DNA from: a virus
DNA: 36,250 nucleotides
Virus record (IMG/VR): IMGVR_UViG_3300013126_000107
Coordinates: 1 to 36,250 of that record
Strand: one strand, 5' to 3'
Under the pieces are notes generated by a model. That model did not search any database and was not told where the DNA came from. It saw nothing but the letters and a program-made list of their open reading frames with translations. The position numbers were made by a program, and so were the translations under genes. The stretch's first letter is position 1. Every line of letters starts with the position of its first letter. Of the stretch, positions 1 to 6,491 are shown piece by piece.

Positions 1-2
1 AG

Positions 3-1103
3 AAATTCGGCATCCCTTGCGAACGCGTCAACTTCGGGGAAATCGGAAAGAACGCGCCGCGAATTATCGTTACAAACTATGAACGGTTGCATCACTTCAA
101 CCCTGATGACTTCTCAGGGTGCGTTTGCGATGAATCCAGCATCCTGAAAAACGTGTCAGGCAAAACGCGAACGGCAATCATCCACTTCATGGCGAAGATG
201 AAATACCGGATGCTATGCACGGCGACTGCCAGCCCGAATGATTTTATCGAGCTTGGCAATTCAAGTGAGGCGCTTGGAAATCTTGGATACATGGATATGC
301 TTTCCAAGTATTTCAAGAACGAACAAAACACTATCAGTGCTGTTCGTTCATGGAAAGACGGCGGCAAGTGGAGGTTTCGTGGTCACGCCGAGCGCGACTT
401 CTGGCGATGGGTTTGTTCATGGGCGCGGGCCGTTCGCCGTCCATCCGATTTGGGATTCTCCGACGATGGATACGTTTTGCCAGCGTTGATTCTTGAGGAA
501 CGCGTAGTGGTGGCCGCAAATCACAACGACGAATATCTATTCGCACTACCGGCGCACGGATTGAAAGAACAAGGCGACGAAGCACGCCGGACCATCGCGC
601 AGCGCTGCGAAGAATCTGCCGACTTTCTCCGCAGCGCCACAACCCCAGCCGTAGCATGGGTTCACCTGAACGAAGAAGCCGACACGCTCCGAAAGATGAT
701 GCCGGAAGCGGTGGAAGTGCGAGGCAGCGACAGCGACGAAAAGAAAGAGGAAATACTTGAAGCGTTCCGGCGCGGAGAAATCCCCACGCTGATTACGAAA
801 CCGCGCATTGCCGGGTTTGGACTGAACTGGCAGCACGTTGCTTATCACTCGTTTTTCCCGTCTCACTCTTTCGAGCAATTCTATCAGGCTATTCGCCGTA
901 GTTGGCGATTCGGGCAAGTAAACGACGTTAGGTGTTGCATTGTATCCAGCGAAGGCAACGCGGGCGTGCTGTCGAATATGAAGCGCAAGGCGGCAAACGC
1001 CGACACGCTTTTTGCAAACCTAGTGGCCCTGATGAACGACGAACTCGCGCACATGCGCGCCGACCGATTCACCCAAAAACAGGAGGTTCCGACATGGCTG
1101 TAA
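3..1103 (+). CDS. SNF2/DEAD-type helicase, C-terminal part (5' cut by window edge)
   Basis: The frame is open from base 3 and has no start in the window, so the N-terminal Walker A region is missing. Visible motifs are those of SNF2-like superfamily 2 helicases: a VTNYERL stretch just before the motif II equivalent (CDESS), TATASP as motif III, and near the C-terminus GFGLNWQ (motif V) and QAIRRSWRFGQ (motif VI arginine fingers). It would use ATP to translocate on double-stranded DNA. Its end overlaps the start of the methyltransferase gene by 10 bases, so the two are translationally coupled. This helicase-methyltransferase pair recurs in phages; the partner suggests a shared role in DNA modification or replication, but that is inference. 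The TTG at 87 is internal to the domain and is not the start. Confidence 0.85.
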   Translation, partial: KFGIPCERVNFGEIGKNAPRIIVTNYERLHHFNPDDFSGCVCDESSILKNVSGKTRTAIIHFMAKMKYRMLCTATASPNDFIELGNSSEALGNLGYMDMLSKYFKNEQNTISAVRSWKDGGKWRFRGHAERDFWRWVCSWARAVRRPSDLGFSDDGYVLPALILEERVVVAANHNDEYLFALPAHGLKEQGDEARRTIAQRCEESADFLRSATTPAVAWVHLNEEADTLRKMMPEAVEVRGSDSDEKKEEILEAFRRGEIPTLITKPRIAGFGLNWQHVAYHSFFPSHSFEQFYQAIRRSWRFGQVNDVRCCIVSSEGNAGVLSNMKRKAANADTLFANLVALMNDELAHMRADRFTQKQEVPTWL

Positions 1104-2092
1104 TCAATCAGGAAATCACGGACAAGTACGCGCTGTACAACGGCGATTGCATCGAAGTCATGCAGGGGATGCCAGATGACTGTATCGACCTTAGCATTTA
1201 CTCGCCTCCGTTTGGCGGGCTGTACAACTACAGCAGCAGCGAGCGCGACCTATCGAACTGCAAGAGCTACGATGAGTTTTTCGAGCACTACGATTACTGC
1301 GTGCGCGAGATTCACCGAATCACAAAGCCTGGTCGCATTTCGGCGGTTCACGTTATGCCTGTTCCAAAGACCGGCGCAAACTCAGCCCGCGTGCTCATTG
1401 ATTTCCCTGGCGACGTTATCCGCCAGCACAACCGCATGGGCTTCGATTGGGTTGGGGAATACTACGTCTGGAAGGAACCGCTTGCCGTGCGGCGGCGCAC
1501 TATGGCAAAGGGACTGGCGCACCGCACTCTCTGCGAGGATTCCGCGAAGTGCGACAACGCGCAAGCGGATATTCTTTTGATGTTCCGCAAGCGTGGCGAC
1601 AACGCGGTTCCCATTGCGCACCCGACCGGGCTTGAGCGATACGCTGGCGAGCGCGTCATGCCCGATGAACTCAAGGCGTTCAAGAACTACCCCGGCAAAC
1701 AGACAGAGAACCGGTATTCTCACTGGATTTGGCGGCGGTATGCTGACGCTTTTTGGGATGATGTTCGCGTTGGTCGCGTGTTGCCGTATCGCGAGGCCAA
1801 GGAGCCTGACGACGAAAAGCACGTACACCCGCTACAACTCGACGTTATCGAGCGCGCTTGTGTTCTGTGGAGCAATCCCGGTGAAAAGGTATTCACACCA
1901 TTCATGGGCGTTGGTAGCGAAGTATATGGCGCTGTAATCAACGGTCGGCGCGGTATCGGCGTGGAACTGAAAACCAGCTACTACAAGCAGGCTGTCCGAA
2001 ACCTTGCCTACGCTCAAGAGGGCGGAGAGGGTGAAATTCAGGACATCGACATGGCAGAACAGGAATCGTTAGTTACGGGCTTGATGGAATAG
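1094..2092 (+). CDS. Site-specific DNA methyltransferase (N4-cytosine or N6-adenine, beta class)
   Basis: This 332-residue protein transfers a methyl group from SAM to an exocyclic amine of a DNA base. The catalytic motif IV is SPPF at residues 37-40, and the SAM-binding FMGVG follows at about 270-274, in the permuted order of beta-class enzymes. SPPF rather than DPPY leans toward N4-cytosine but does not settle it. I chose the ATG at 1094 because AGGAGG sits at 1081-1086 and the frame upstream is only a shadow of the helicase gene. No restriction endonuclease gene is adjacent, so it looks like a phage orphan methyltransferase for protecting or marking its DNA. The target sequence cannot be read from the protein. 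Confidence 0.9.
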   Translation: MAVINQEITDKYALYNGDCIEVMQGMPDDCIDLSIYSPPFGGLYNYSSSERDLSNCKSYDEFFEHYDYCVREIHRITKPGRISAVHVMPVPKTGANSARVLIDFPGDVIRQHNRMGFDWVGEYYVWKEPLAVRRRTMAKGLAHRTLCEDSAKCDNAQADILLMFRKRGDNAVPIAHPTGLERYAGERVMPDELKAFKNYPGKQTENRYSHWIWRRYADAFWDDVRVGRVLPYREAKEPDDEKHVHPLQLDVIERACVLWSNPGEKVFTPFMGVGSEVYGAVINGRRGIGVELKTSYYKQAVRNLAYAQEGGEGEIQDIDMAEQESLVTGLME

Positions 2093-2096
2093 TGCC

Positions 2097-2849
2097 ATGA
2101 TTCACTGCAAGGTGTGCAACGCGGAGATGGATGAACCGGAAGATACCGGCGAAGTGGTCGAGTCGCCAGGCCTTCGGGCGTTCATCGAATCGGCGCGGAA
2201 TTCCATATGCTGCGATGACTGCATCGCCAAGATGGACCGGCGCCGCGCGATAGACGATAGGTTCCGGGATGCGGTGAACGCTGGCGATGTTCCGCCGACA
2301 ATCTGGCATCAAGGGTTCAAGTACTCGGACCATGCGATAGAGGCGCTGAATCCCGCCGCGTGGGCCGCTGTGCGGGCCTACAGGCGCACGGACGGGTGTT
2401 TGTGGATATCTGGCCCCCCTGGAGTCGGCAAATCGCGCATGGCGGCTGCTGTGGCGCATAAGGCCATCGCTGCGGGCGTGACTGCGTGCTTTGTCCAGAT
2501 TCGGGGGGTTGTGGTGGCGCTCCAGAAATTCGACGATGGGCGCGCGATGCTGAATCGCTGGGGCGCATGCGGGGTGCTGGCGCTGGATGACATCGACAAG
2601 ATGACACCGACCGCGAACAACCTCATGGGCCTGTGGGAACTAATGAACGCGCGCGCGGCGAACGGATTGCCGAGCATCGTGACGGCGAACGTGACGCCGG
2701 GCATGCTACTCAAGCAATGGGAAGGCGAAGGCAAGGAGCACACGGCGCGAATAACTGCCACACTCGACCGCCTGAAACCGTGCCTGCTAATCGAAATGCA
2801 AGGAAAGAGCCAACGCGGGGAATTCACCCGCATGAAAGGAAGCGAATGA
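2097..2849 (+). CDS. DnaC/IstB-like AAA+ ATPase, putative helicase loader
   Basis: A 250-residue protein with an N-terminal cysteine pair set (C4-x2-C7 and C39-x2-C42) that could hold zinc, then an AAA+ core. Walker A is GPPGVGKS at about 106-113 and Walker B is VLALDDIDK at about 160-168. This combination matches phage DnaC-like loaders, which place the replicative helicase on single-stranded DNA. The ATG at 2097 lies 4 bases after the methyltransferase stop. Its last codons overlap the next start (ATGA). No replicative helicase gene of DnaB type is seen here, so it may serve a host helicase, the SNF2-type helicase upstream, or one outside the window. Confidence 0.82.
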   Translation: MIHCKVCNAEMDEPEDTGEVVESPGLRAFIESARNSICCDDCIAKMDRRRAIDDRFRDAVNAGDVPPTIWHQGFKYSDHAIEALNPAAWAAVRAYRRTDGCLWISGPPGVGKSRMAAAVAHKAIAAGVTACFVQIRGVVVALQKFDDGRAMLNRWGACGVLALDDIDKMTPTANNLMGLWELMNARAANGLPSIVTANVTPGMLLKQWEGEGKEHTARITATLDRLKPCLLIEMQGKSQRGEFTRMKGSE

Positions 2850-3118
2850 GCGACGAGAAGCCGAAGATGGAAGAAGTAGGTGCGCTTTGGGAAAAAACAA
2901 GCAAGGGCGGAAAGGTGTATTTCAGCGGCAAGTTTGGCGATATGCGGATAATCGCGTTTCAAAACACGCACAAGAAGCCGGGCGAAAATACACCCGACTG
3001 GCGCGTCTACCGGCAAGAGGATAACCCGGACTACCAGCGCGCCGAGTCGCCACCGCCGCGACAGGAACAGCGACCCGCACCGCAGCAAGAACCGAAAACC
3101 GACGATATCCCATTCTAA
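2846..3118 (+). CDS. Small DUF736-like protein with SSB-type C-terminal tail
   Basis: A 90-residue protein. The front half has the pattern ALWEKTSKGGKVYFSGKF, like small DUF736-type phage and plasmid proteins that carry a compact beta fold. The back is a proline/glutamine-rich linker ending in TDDIPF, which is the acidic tip used by bacterial single-stranded DNA-binding proteins to recruit replication and repair partners. It overlaps the DnaC-like gene by 4 bases (ATGA) and is the last gene before the terminator. I infer a single-stranded DNA-binding or partner-recruiting role at the phage fork; it is too short to contain a complete classic SSB OB fold plus tail. The AAAGGA at 2835-2840 can serve as its ribosome site. 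Confidence 0.7.
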   Translation: MSDEKPKMEEVGALWEKTSKGGKVYFSGKFGDMRIIAFQNTHKKPGENTPDWRVYRQEDNPDYQRAESPPPRQEQRPAPQQEPKTDDIPF

Positions 3119-3139
3119 GCCACTACCAATCAAAGCAAA

Positions 3140-3168
3140 GCCCCGGCGGATTCGACACCCGCCGGGGC
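3140..3168. terminator. Bidirectional hairpin terminator between convergent operons
   Basis: A 10-bp perfect GC-rich stem, 3140-3149 with 3159-3168, with a 9-base loop. It sits exactly between the rightward replication genes and the end of the leftward small-gene cluster. There is no long T run on either side, so termination may be partial or rho-assisted. Confidence 0.7.
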
Positions 3169-3189
3169 GATTGCTTGCTACACGGTCCG

Positions 3190-3468
3190 CTACAGGTAGA
3201 ACGTATCCTCCGCACCCAACGAGTCGCCAGAATGCCCGTTATCGCCCTGAGCGGCCTCACAGGCGGCGGAATCAGCATTTAGGCGGGGCGGGTCCATCTC
3301 ACCGCGAAGAATCGCGATTAAAATCTCGTGGCAGCTGGGCGAAGTGGCGATATTGCGCCGCCGCCGATAGTTGTAGACGCTGTATTGACCGATGCCGGTC
3401 AACTCACCCACCAGCGAGTCAGGTATCACCCCGACGATGTGCGCGTATTGGTCAAGAACGTGCGCCAT
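3190..3468 (-). CDS. Small helix-turn-helix protein
   Basis: A 92-residue protein, the last gene of the leftward cluster. Residues about 17-41 read DSLVGELTGIGQYSVYNYRRR, the shape of a helix-turn-helix with a strongly basic recognition end, as in many short phage DNA-binding proteins. The C-terminal third is acidic and probably disordered. The start at 3468 is supported by GGGAG a few bases upstream and by a TAATG overlap with the preceding ribbon-helix-helix gene. A longer reading that begins at 3591 would run through that gene and is rejected. It could be a transcription regulator of this region; the target is unknown. Confidence 0.65.
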   Translation of the reverse strand: MAHVLDQYAHIVGVIPDSLVGELTGIGQYSVYNYRRRRNIATSPSCHEILIAILRGEMDPPRLNADSAACEAAQGDNGHSGDSLGAEDTFYL

Positions 3469-3623
3469 TACTTCACACTCCCACCAGCCGCCAGCCGGTC
3501 CTGAATTGCCAACTCGATGAAAGCAGAAATGGTCCGGTGTTCGGCCTCCGCCGCCTTCTTGATTATCGCGTGGAATTCGGGCGTAACCCAAACGCCGACC
3601 ACCTTTTTTTTCAGTTCAGACAT
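3468..3623 (-). CDS. Arc/CopG-type ribbon-helix-helix protein
   Basis: A 51-residue protein. The pattern KKKVVGVWVTPEFHAIIKKA followed by a second helix with TISAFIELAIQDRL is the ribbon-helix-helix fold: one beta strand that pairs in the dimer and contacts DNA, then two helices. Such proteins are dimeric repressors or antitoxins. GGAGGAG lies 8 bases before the ATG. It overlaps both neighbours, and is translated in a chain with them. A good candidate for binding the palindrome at 5798-5815 that overlaps the cluster promoter, although no direct evidence links them. It is not followed by a recognisable toxin. Confidence 0.75.
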   Translation of the reverse strand: MSELKKKVVGVWVTPEFHAIIKKAAEAEHRTISAFIELAIQDRLAAGGSVK

Positions 3624-3736
3624 CGATTTTGCTCCTCCATGATTCTGTGCATGATGAATTCACGCATGGTTTCGATTTCCTCATCGGTCAACTTGGGCGG
3701 CGACCCCCATATCACGCCAGATAGGCAGATTTTCAC
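3611..3736 (-). CDS. Small acidic protein, unknown function
   Basis: A 41-residue frame beginning with GTG, with GAGAGGAA upstream and a start 2 bases after the stop of the preceding gene. It overlaps the ribbon-helix-helix gene start by 13 bases. The residues form an amphipathic, charged helix (LTDEEIETMREFIMHRIMEE). I recognise no family. Gene-like spacing and ribosome site make it likely to be translated. Confidence 0.5.
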   Translation of the reverse strand: MKICLSGVIWGSPPKLTDEEIETMREFIMHRIMEEQNRCLN

Positions 3737-3738
3737 GG

Positions 3739-4050
3739 CTAGTTCCTCTCCGCAGCTGTCAAACTGGGGTGCTCCGCGCCATCATCGCGCATGGTGTCTT
3801 CCACCTGTTCCCAGGCTTGCTGAATCGCTTGATACTCAATATCGACGTATCGGTCGGCGTGTTTAGTCTTGAAGTCGGCCAGATATTCGCCGTCAACCTG
3901 AATCAAAACGCGCACCTCGCGCCCGCTCGTGCATCCGTACTCAATGCAGACCTGCATACCCTGGCGCACACCCTCGCGAACAAGGTCGCCGAACGTGCTT
4001 TGCTCCAAAACCCAGGCAAGCGGGTGCTCATCGTCCAGTTTCGCGCTCAT
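3739..4050 (-). CDS. Hypothetical protein, 103 residues
   Basis: I do not recognise this protein. It is mixed alpha/beta in appearance, with a central strand-rich stretch (REVRVLIQVDGEYLADFKTK) and a helical, acidic C-terminus. The ATG at 4050 overlaps the stop of the preceding gene (ATGA), which fixes the start; an upstream extension to 4239 runs across that gene and is rejected. No transmembrane segment or signal peptide is seen. Confidence 0.6.
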   Translation of the reverse strand: MSAKLDDEHPLAWVLEQSTFGDLVREGVRQGMQVCIEYGCTSGREVRVLIQVDGEYLADFKTKHADRYVDIEYQAIQQAWEQVEDTMRDDGAEHPSLTAAERN

Positions 4051-4208
4051 CGTCCAGCCTCCGACGCACCGAGCAGCACATTGAATCTGTTTGTTTCGTG
4101 CTGATACTTCGCAATCGCCTGATTGCCAGTAGCAGCCTGAAAAACAGCCAACACTGGCGACTGAATCAGGCCCGAAGGACTCACCGCGTACACGTTCCAG
4201 AGTTTCAT
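4047..4208 (-). CDS. Hypothetical protein, 53 residues, MK-x-W-x-VY type
   Basis: A 53-residue protein beginning MKLWNVYAVSPSG, with GGGAGAAAG just upstream. It resembles the product at 5075-5284, which begins MKTWYVYSW and also has an Ala/Gln-rich middle with a short helix where such small phage proteins have an EAIEAARE-like stretch. They may be diverged copies. Function unknown. It is coupled to the next gene by an ATGA overlap. Confidence 0.6.
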   Translation of the reverse strand: MKLWNVYAVSPSGLIQSPVLAVFQAATGNQAIAKYQHETNRFNVLLGASEAGR

Positions 4209-4219
4209 GTTCTTTCTCC

Positions 4220-4450
4220 CTAGTTTTGTTGTGCGGCAAGCGCCGCGTTGATTTTCAGACGCAACTTCGAGCACTTAAAAAGCGTCGATTCGCAGCTGGT
4301 TCGTTGTGCCTCCAATTCGGCAATTCGCTCGATGTTCAGGCGGCGGATATTGCGCTCCCAAACTGACGCTTGTTCCGCGTGCCCACTACCGACCATCGCA
4401 TCGAGCGCGGCAAACGCATGGTCTTCCATATCGAAATCGGGTTCCATCAT
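4220..4450 (-). CDS. Hypothetical protein, 76 residues, helical
   Basis: An unrecognised, mostly helical protein with an acidic start (EPDFDMED) and a coiled-coil-like middle (IRRLNIERIAELEAQRTSCE). Two ATG codons are adjacent at 4450 and 4447; the AAAGGTGG ribosome site lies so close to the first that 4447 is an equally good start. The reading upstream of 4450 has no ribosome site and is not used. Confidence 0.55.
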   Translation of the reverse strand: MMEPDFDMEDHAFAALDAMVGSGHAEQASVWERNIRRLNIERIAELEAQRTSCESTLFKCSKLRLKINAALAAQQN

Positions 4451-4491
4451 CCCACCTTTCTGCGCATTGCGCGTTGAAAACTTGACAAAGC

Positions 4492-4677
4492 CTAAATTTT
4501 GCTGAATCCACGAGTATGCCCGATGAACAGCGGCGCCGCCGACACCAGCACCCGGTCGGGATGGTCGCGAATCCAGCACTCTTCATCAAACCGCCCTTCA
4601 TGCGCCACCGTCACATCGCCTGGCGACCTGTCGTGACGCCAGTTGATGTACTCGAATTTCACCCGCGTGTAGTTCAT
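4492..4677 (-). CDS. Hypothetical protein, 61 residues
   Basis: An unrecognised protein beginning MNYTRVKFEYINW, rich in aromatic and charged residues. AAAGGGGAAG lies just upstream of the ATG at 4677, and the start overlaps the stop of an 18-codon frame. Soluble by appearance. Function unknown. Confidence 0.55.
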   Translation of the reverse strand: MNYTRVKFEYINWRHDRSPGDVTVAHEGRFDEECWIRDHPDRVLVSAAPLFIGHTRGFSKI

Positions 4678-4730
4678 GACTTCCCCTTTCCTGTGCAAAC
4701 ATCATCGCGACAAAGCACCCGGTCGCTCAT
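4674..4730 (-). CDS. Possible 18-residue leader peptide or micro-protein
   Basis: A tiny frame with two cysteines whose ATG at 4730 is preceded by GGAGAAGGAG, one of the strongest ribosome sites of the cluster, and whose stop overlaps the next start (ATGA). It may be a micro-protein or simply a translational coupler for the 61-residue gene. The evidence is the spacing and ribosome site only. Confidence 0.35.
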   Translation of the reverse strand: MSDRVLCRDDVCTGKGKS

Positions 4731-4775
4731 CGTGTCTCCTTCTCCGCGTTAGCATGCGCGGCCCGCGTGTTTATT

Positions 4776-5045
4776 TTAGATTCCTGAGAGGAGCCAGAAC
4801 AGGAACCGCTCACGAATCGCAGTGCACCCGTAATACTGACCGTCCCGCGAGTCCACGATTCCGACTTTCTCATACACGAGCCGCATCAGATTATTGATGC
4901 CGCTCTCAGACTGCGTCACGCTTCTCCCCGCGAGCTGACCGTAAAGGTGCTGGCGCAGCCTTGCGTTGTGTTGCCCGCTTAGATTCCAAACGCGCCCATC
5001 AGGGCAGAAACTCTTGATGATGATTGCGCTATTCATGCGGTCCAT
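4776..5045 (-). CDS. Hypothetical protein, 89 residues
   Basis: Residues 1-60 show a strand-rich beginning (SAIIIKSFCPDGRVWNLSG) and then a helical part ending in LMRLVYEKVGIVDSRDGQYY. I do not recognise it. The start at 5045 is set by GGGAG in the repeated leader found upstream of four cluster genes; a second in-frame ATG lies 9 bases further on at 5036. The much longer reading from 5276 lies over the neighbouring gene and is a shadow. Confidence 0.55.
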   Translation of the reverse strand: MDRMNSAIIIKSFCPDGRVWNLSGQHNARLRQHLYGQLAGRSVTQSESGINNLMRLVYEKVGIVDSRDGQYYGCTAIRERFLFWLLSGI

Positions 5046-5074
5046 CTTTTTTACTCCCTTCGGCCCGCGCGGGG

Positions 5075-5284
5075 TTAGTTGGTGTTTGTTTTCTGGCGAA
5101 CCACGCCAGCCGAGATTATACGACCAGAGGCAAAATGCTTGCCGAGAACTTCGCGGGCAGCTTCGATTGCTTCCGCACGGCTTGCTGCTTGTACCGTAGC
5201 ACCCCCGAAATTTTGCCGCTTTGCCGTCGCGATGTTGCGATATTTCCCGAAAGGCATCCATGAGTACACATACCACGTTTTCAT
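5075..5284 (-). CDS. Hypothetical protein, 69 residues, MK-x-W-x-VY type
   Basis: Begins MKTWYVYSWMPFGKYRNI and contains TVQAASRAEAIEAAREVL, a layout typical of small phage proteins with a beta hairpin followed by one helix. GGGAG in the repeated leader precedes the ATG. It ends in KTNTN, and the product at 5571-5753 ends in ETNTN, because both stop codons lie inside copies of the same repeat. Possible paralogue of the 4047-4208 product. Function unknown. Confidence 0.65.
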   Translation of the reverse strand: MKTWYVYSWMPFGKYRNIATAKRQNFGGATVQAASRAEAIEAAREVLGKHFASGRIISAGVVRQKTNTN

Positions 5285-5313
5285 GTCTCTATCTCCCTTA
5301 GACCAGCGTGGGG

Positions 5314-5541
5314 TTAGTGGTTAAGCAACGCGAACGCGCCGCCCGTGTGCTGGCGGATCGCGTCATGCAGCGAGCGCGACCAGACGCGCACGGCGTCTTG
5401 CTCGACATCGGAAAGCTGCCGGCCATTGCTGCGCGTGTAGATTTCCCCAAGCGCCTCGCGCGCATCCTTCACCGCCGGAATGCGCTTGACCGTCTTGCTG
5501 TTGCTGCCGCGAAGTGTGTTTAGAATCTGGCTGCGTTTCAT
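5314..5541 (-). CDS. Hypothetical protein, 75 residues
   Basis: A basic-to-neutral helical protein with LGEIYTRSNGRQLSDVEQ and RSLHDAIRQHTGG. No family recognised. It is preceded by the repeated leader with GGGAG, and its own stop falls in the next copy of that leader. Probably soluble. Confidence 0.6.
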   Translation of the reverse strand: MKRSQILNTLRGSNSKTVKRIPAVKDAREALGEIYTRSNGRQLSDVEQDAVRVWSRSLHDAIRQHTGGAFALLNH

Positions 5542-5570
5542 TTCTCGATCTCCCTTAGGCCCGCGTGCGG

Positions 5571-5753
5571 TTAGTTGGTATTGGTTTCGGTGTTCAGCAG
5601 ATCGTGTGCGCGAGCTAGCAACTTTTCGATGGGGCCTGCGCCATGTCCCTTGAGCCGCAATTTCGTGTCAATAAAAATGCGACCGTCCCTGTCGGCCATC
5701 TCGTGCAAAAACCCACGAAGTATTTGCTCTGCCGTGTCAATTCGATTTTTCAT
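5571..5753 (-). CDS. Hypothetical protein, 60 residues, first gene of leftward cluster
   Basis: The promoter-proximal gene of the leftward operon. The product is a short helical protein, MKNRIDTAEQILRGFLHEMA, then DGRIFIDTKLRLKGHG and a final helix. No family recognised. The ribosome site GGGAG lies in the repeated leader 5762-5777. As the first gene behind the promoter at 5805-5833 it should be the most expressed of the cluster. Confidence 0.6.
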   Translation of the reverse strand: MKNRIDTAEQILRGFLHEMADRDGRIFIDTKLRLKGHGAGPIEKLLARAHDLLNTETNTN

Positions 5754-5797
5754 CGCTCTGTCTCCCTTCGGCCCGCGCCCTGTGCGCTTGCCTTATC

Positions 5798-5815
5798 TGT
5801 TGTAAGTTTACAACA
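5798..5815. promoter_or_regulatory. Palindromic operator overlapping the -10
   Basis: TGTTGTAA-GT-TTACAACA is an 18-base perfect inverted repeat (8 bp arms, 2-base centre) that covers the whole -10 element of the leftward promoter. A dimeric repressor bound here would exclude RNA polymerase. I saw no second copy in the window. Confidence 0.65.
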
Positions 5816-5833
5816 AACCGTTGCGAGTGTCAA
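5805..5833 (-). promoter_or_regulatory. Sigma70-type promoter of leftward cluster
   Basis: On the minus strand a perfect TTGACA (5828-5833) is followed after exactly 17 bases by TAAACT (5805-5810). It faces the first gene of the leftward cluster, whose ATG is 52 bases downstream of the -10. Confidence 0.75.
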
Positions 5834-5995
5834 GTACTTTCGCAATCTTTTTTCTACCTCATTTGGGGTAAAATCCACCATGACAGCACGAAATAACCAA
5901 CCCCCGAAATTCACTGTTAACCATCTAACCGTTAGACATCTAACAATCAATTCGCCAGTAAATCCGAACCCATACCCCATTTGAGGCACTCACGC

Positions 5996-6025
5996 TTGAC
6001 AACGCCCACAGAAACCCGCTAATCT
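5996..6025 (+). promoter_or_regulatory. Possible rightward promoter
   Basis: Perfect TTGACA at 5996-6001 with TAATCT at 6020-6025, 18-base spacer. The -10 is only a partial match. It would drive transcription toward the packaging genes through the non-coding region. Confidence 0.4.
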
Positions 6026-6142
6026 TCGCGCCCTCGCGCAGGCGCAATTCATTCTAAACACCAGCGGCGATAGCCGCGTAATCAACGGGCTACCATCCCA
6101 TCGAGCAAGCAAGCGACAATCAGTAGCATCAAAAAGCAATCC

Positions 6143-6180
6143 ATCAAAATCGCTTCGATTTTGATAGCGCCGATAGGCGC
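6143..6180. other. Two adjacent hairpins
   Basis: A perfect 10-bp inverted repeat ATCAAAATCG-CTT-CGATTTTGAT (6143-6165) is followed one base later by GCGCC-GATA-GGCGC (6167-6180). A third related half-site, ATCAAAAAGC, begins at 6128. The first stem is AT-rich and has no U-tract, so it does not look like a terminator; it could be a protein-binding site or part of a structured RNA or cos region. Confidence 0.55.
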
Positions 6181-6339
6181 GGTTCCGGCTACACCGACCA
6201 GCCCGCGCGATAACCGACTGGAGCGCAATGCGCGAAGCGACCCGCACTGACTCCCCTCTTGCACTTAAGCAGAAAACCAATTCCCAGAATACAGCGCCAA
6301 AAATAAGACCACCCCCACCATCACAGCCGGATGCAACAC

Positions 6340-6483
6340 ATGAACACCCGCTCATTGCTATACCTACTCGCAAAACTGATAGGCGACTTCAACGCAATCA
6401 GGCGCGGTAAAGTCGCTGAAAGAGTAGCACGCCGAATCACTGGCCGACTTTCAGCCCGCGCACTAGGCAGACTCCACCGCTAA
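6340..6483 (+). CDS. Small basic phage protein (47 residues)
   Basis: Begins MNTRSLLYLLAKLIGDFNAI and continues with RRGKVAERVARRITGRL, very rich in arginine. Short proteins of this exact style (a hydrophobic front ending in D-x-N/E-A, then a run of Arg/Lys with Gly) are common next to terminase genes in phages, but I know of no assigned function. A second in-frame ATG lies 9 bases upstream at 6331; neither has a clear ribosome site. The charge suggests nucleic-acid or membrane binding. Confidence 0.65.
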   Translation: MNTRSLLYLLAKLIGDFNAIRRGKVAERVARRITGRLSARALGRLHR

Positions 6484-6491
6484 AGGTGATA

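Larger units (their letters stand above)
5054..5777 (-). repeat. Four-copy repeated leader in the leftward cluster
   Basis: Copies lie at about 5054-5083, 5293-5320, 5550-5579 and 5762-5777 (the last shortened). On the coding strand each reads ACCAACTAACC, then a GC-rich block around GCGCGGGCC, then GAAGGGAG or TAAGGGAG, then 7-14 bases and an ATG. In the first copy the GC block CCCGCGCGGG is a perfect palindrome. Each copy supplies the stop codon of one gene and the ribosome site of the next. Spacing is about 210-260 bases, one gene each. Confidence 0.75.
5834..6330. other. Non-coding region, about 500 bases, upstream of packaging genes
   Basis: No convincing gene. A 34-codon frame at 5880-5984 (MTARNNQ start) has no ribosome site and holds a short direct repeat (CATCTAAC at 5931-5950). 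Short frames on both strands at 6082-6410 lack ribosome sites. The stretch holds a possible promoter at 5996-6025 and two adjacent hairpins at 6143-6180. Its position just before the HNH nuclease and terminase genes is where cos-type phages usually keep the packaging site; that is inference. Confidence 0.5.

Noticed and set aside
5880-5984. A 34-codon rightward frame with repeated HLTV-like units
   Set aside because: No ribosome site; the -10-like TAAAAT lies 5 bases before the ATG without a -35. The repeat in it is short. Left as non-coding.
5750-6373. Leftward frames of 60-127 codons over 5750-6373
   Set aside because: They start without ribosome sites, overlap the leftward promoter or hairpins, and have residue composition of shadow frames.
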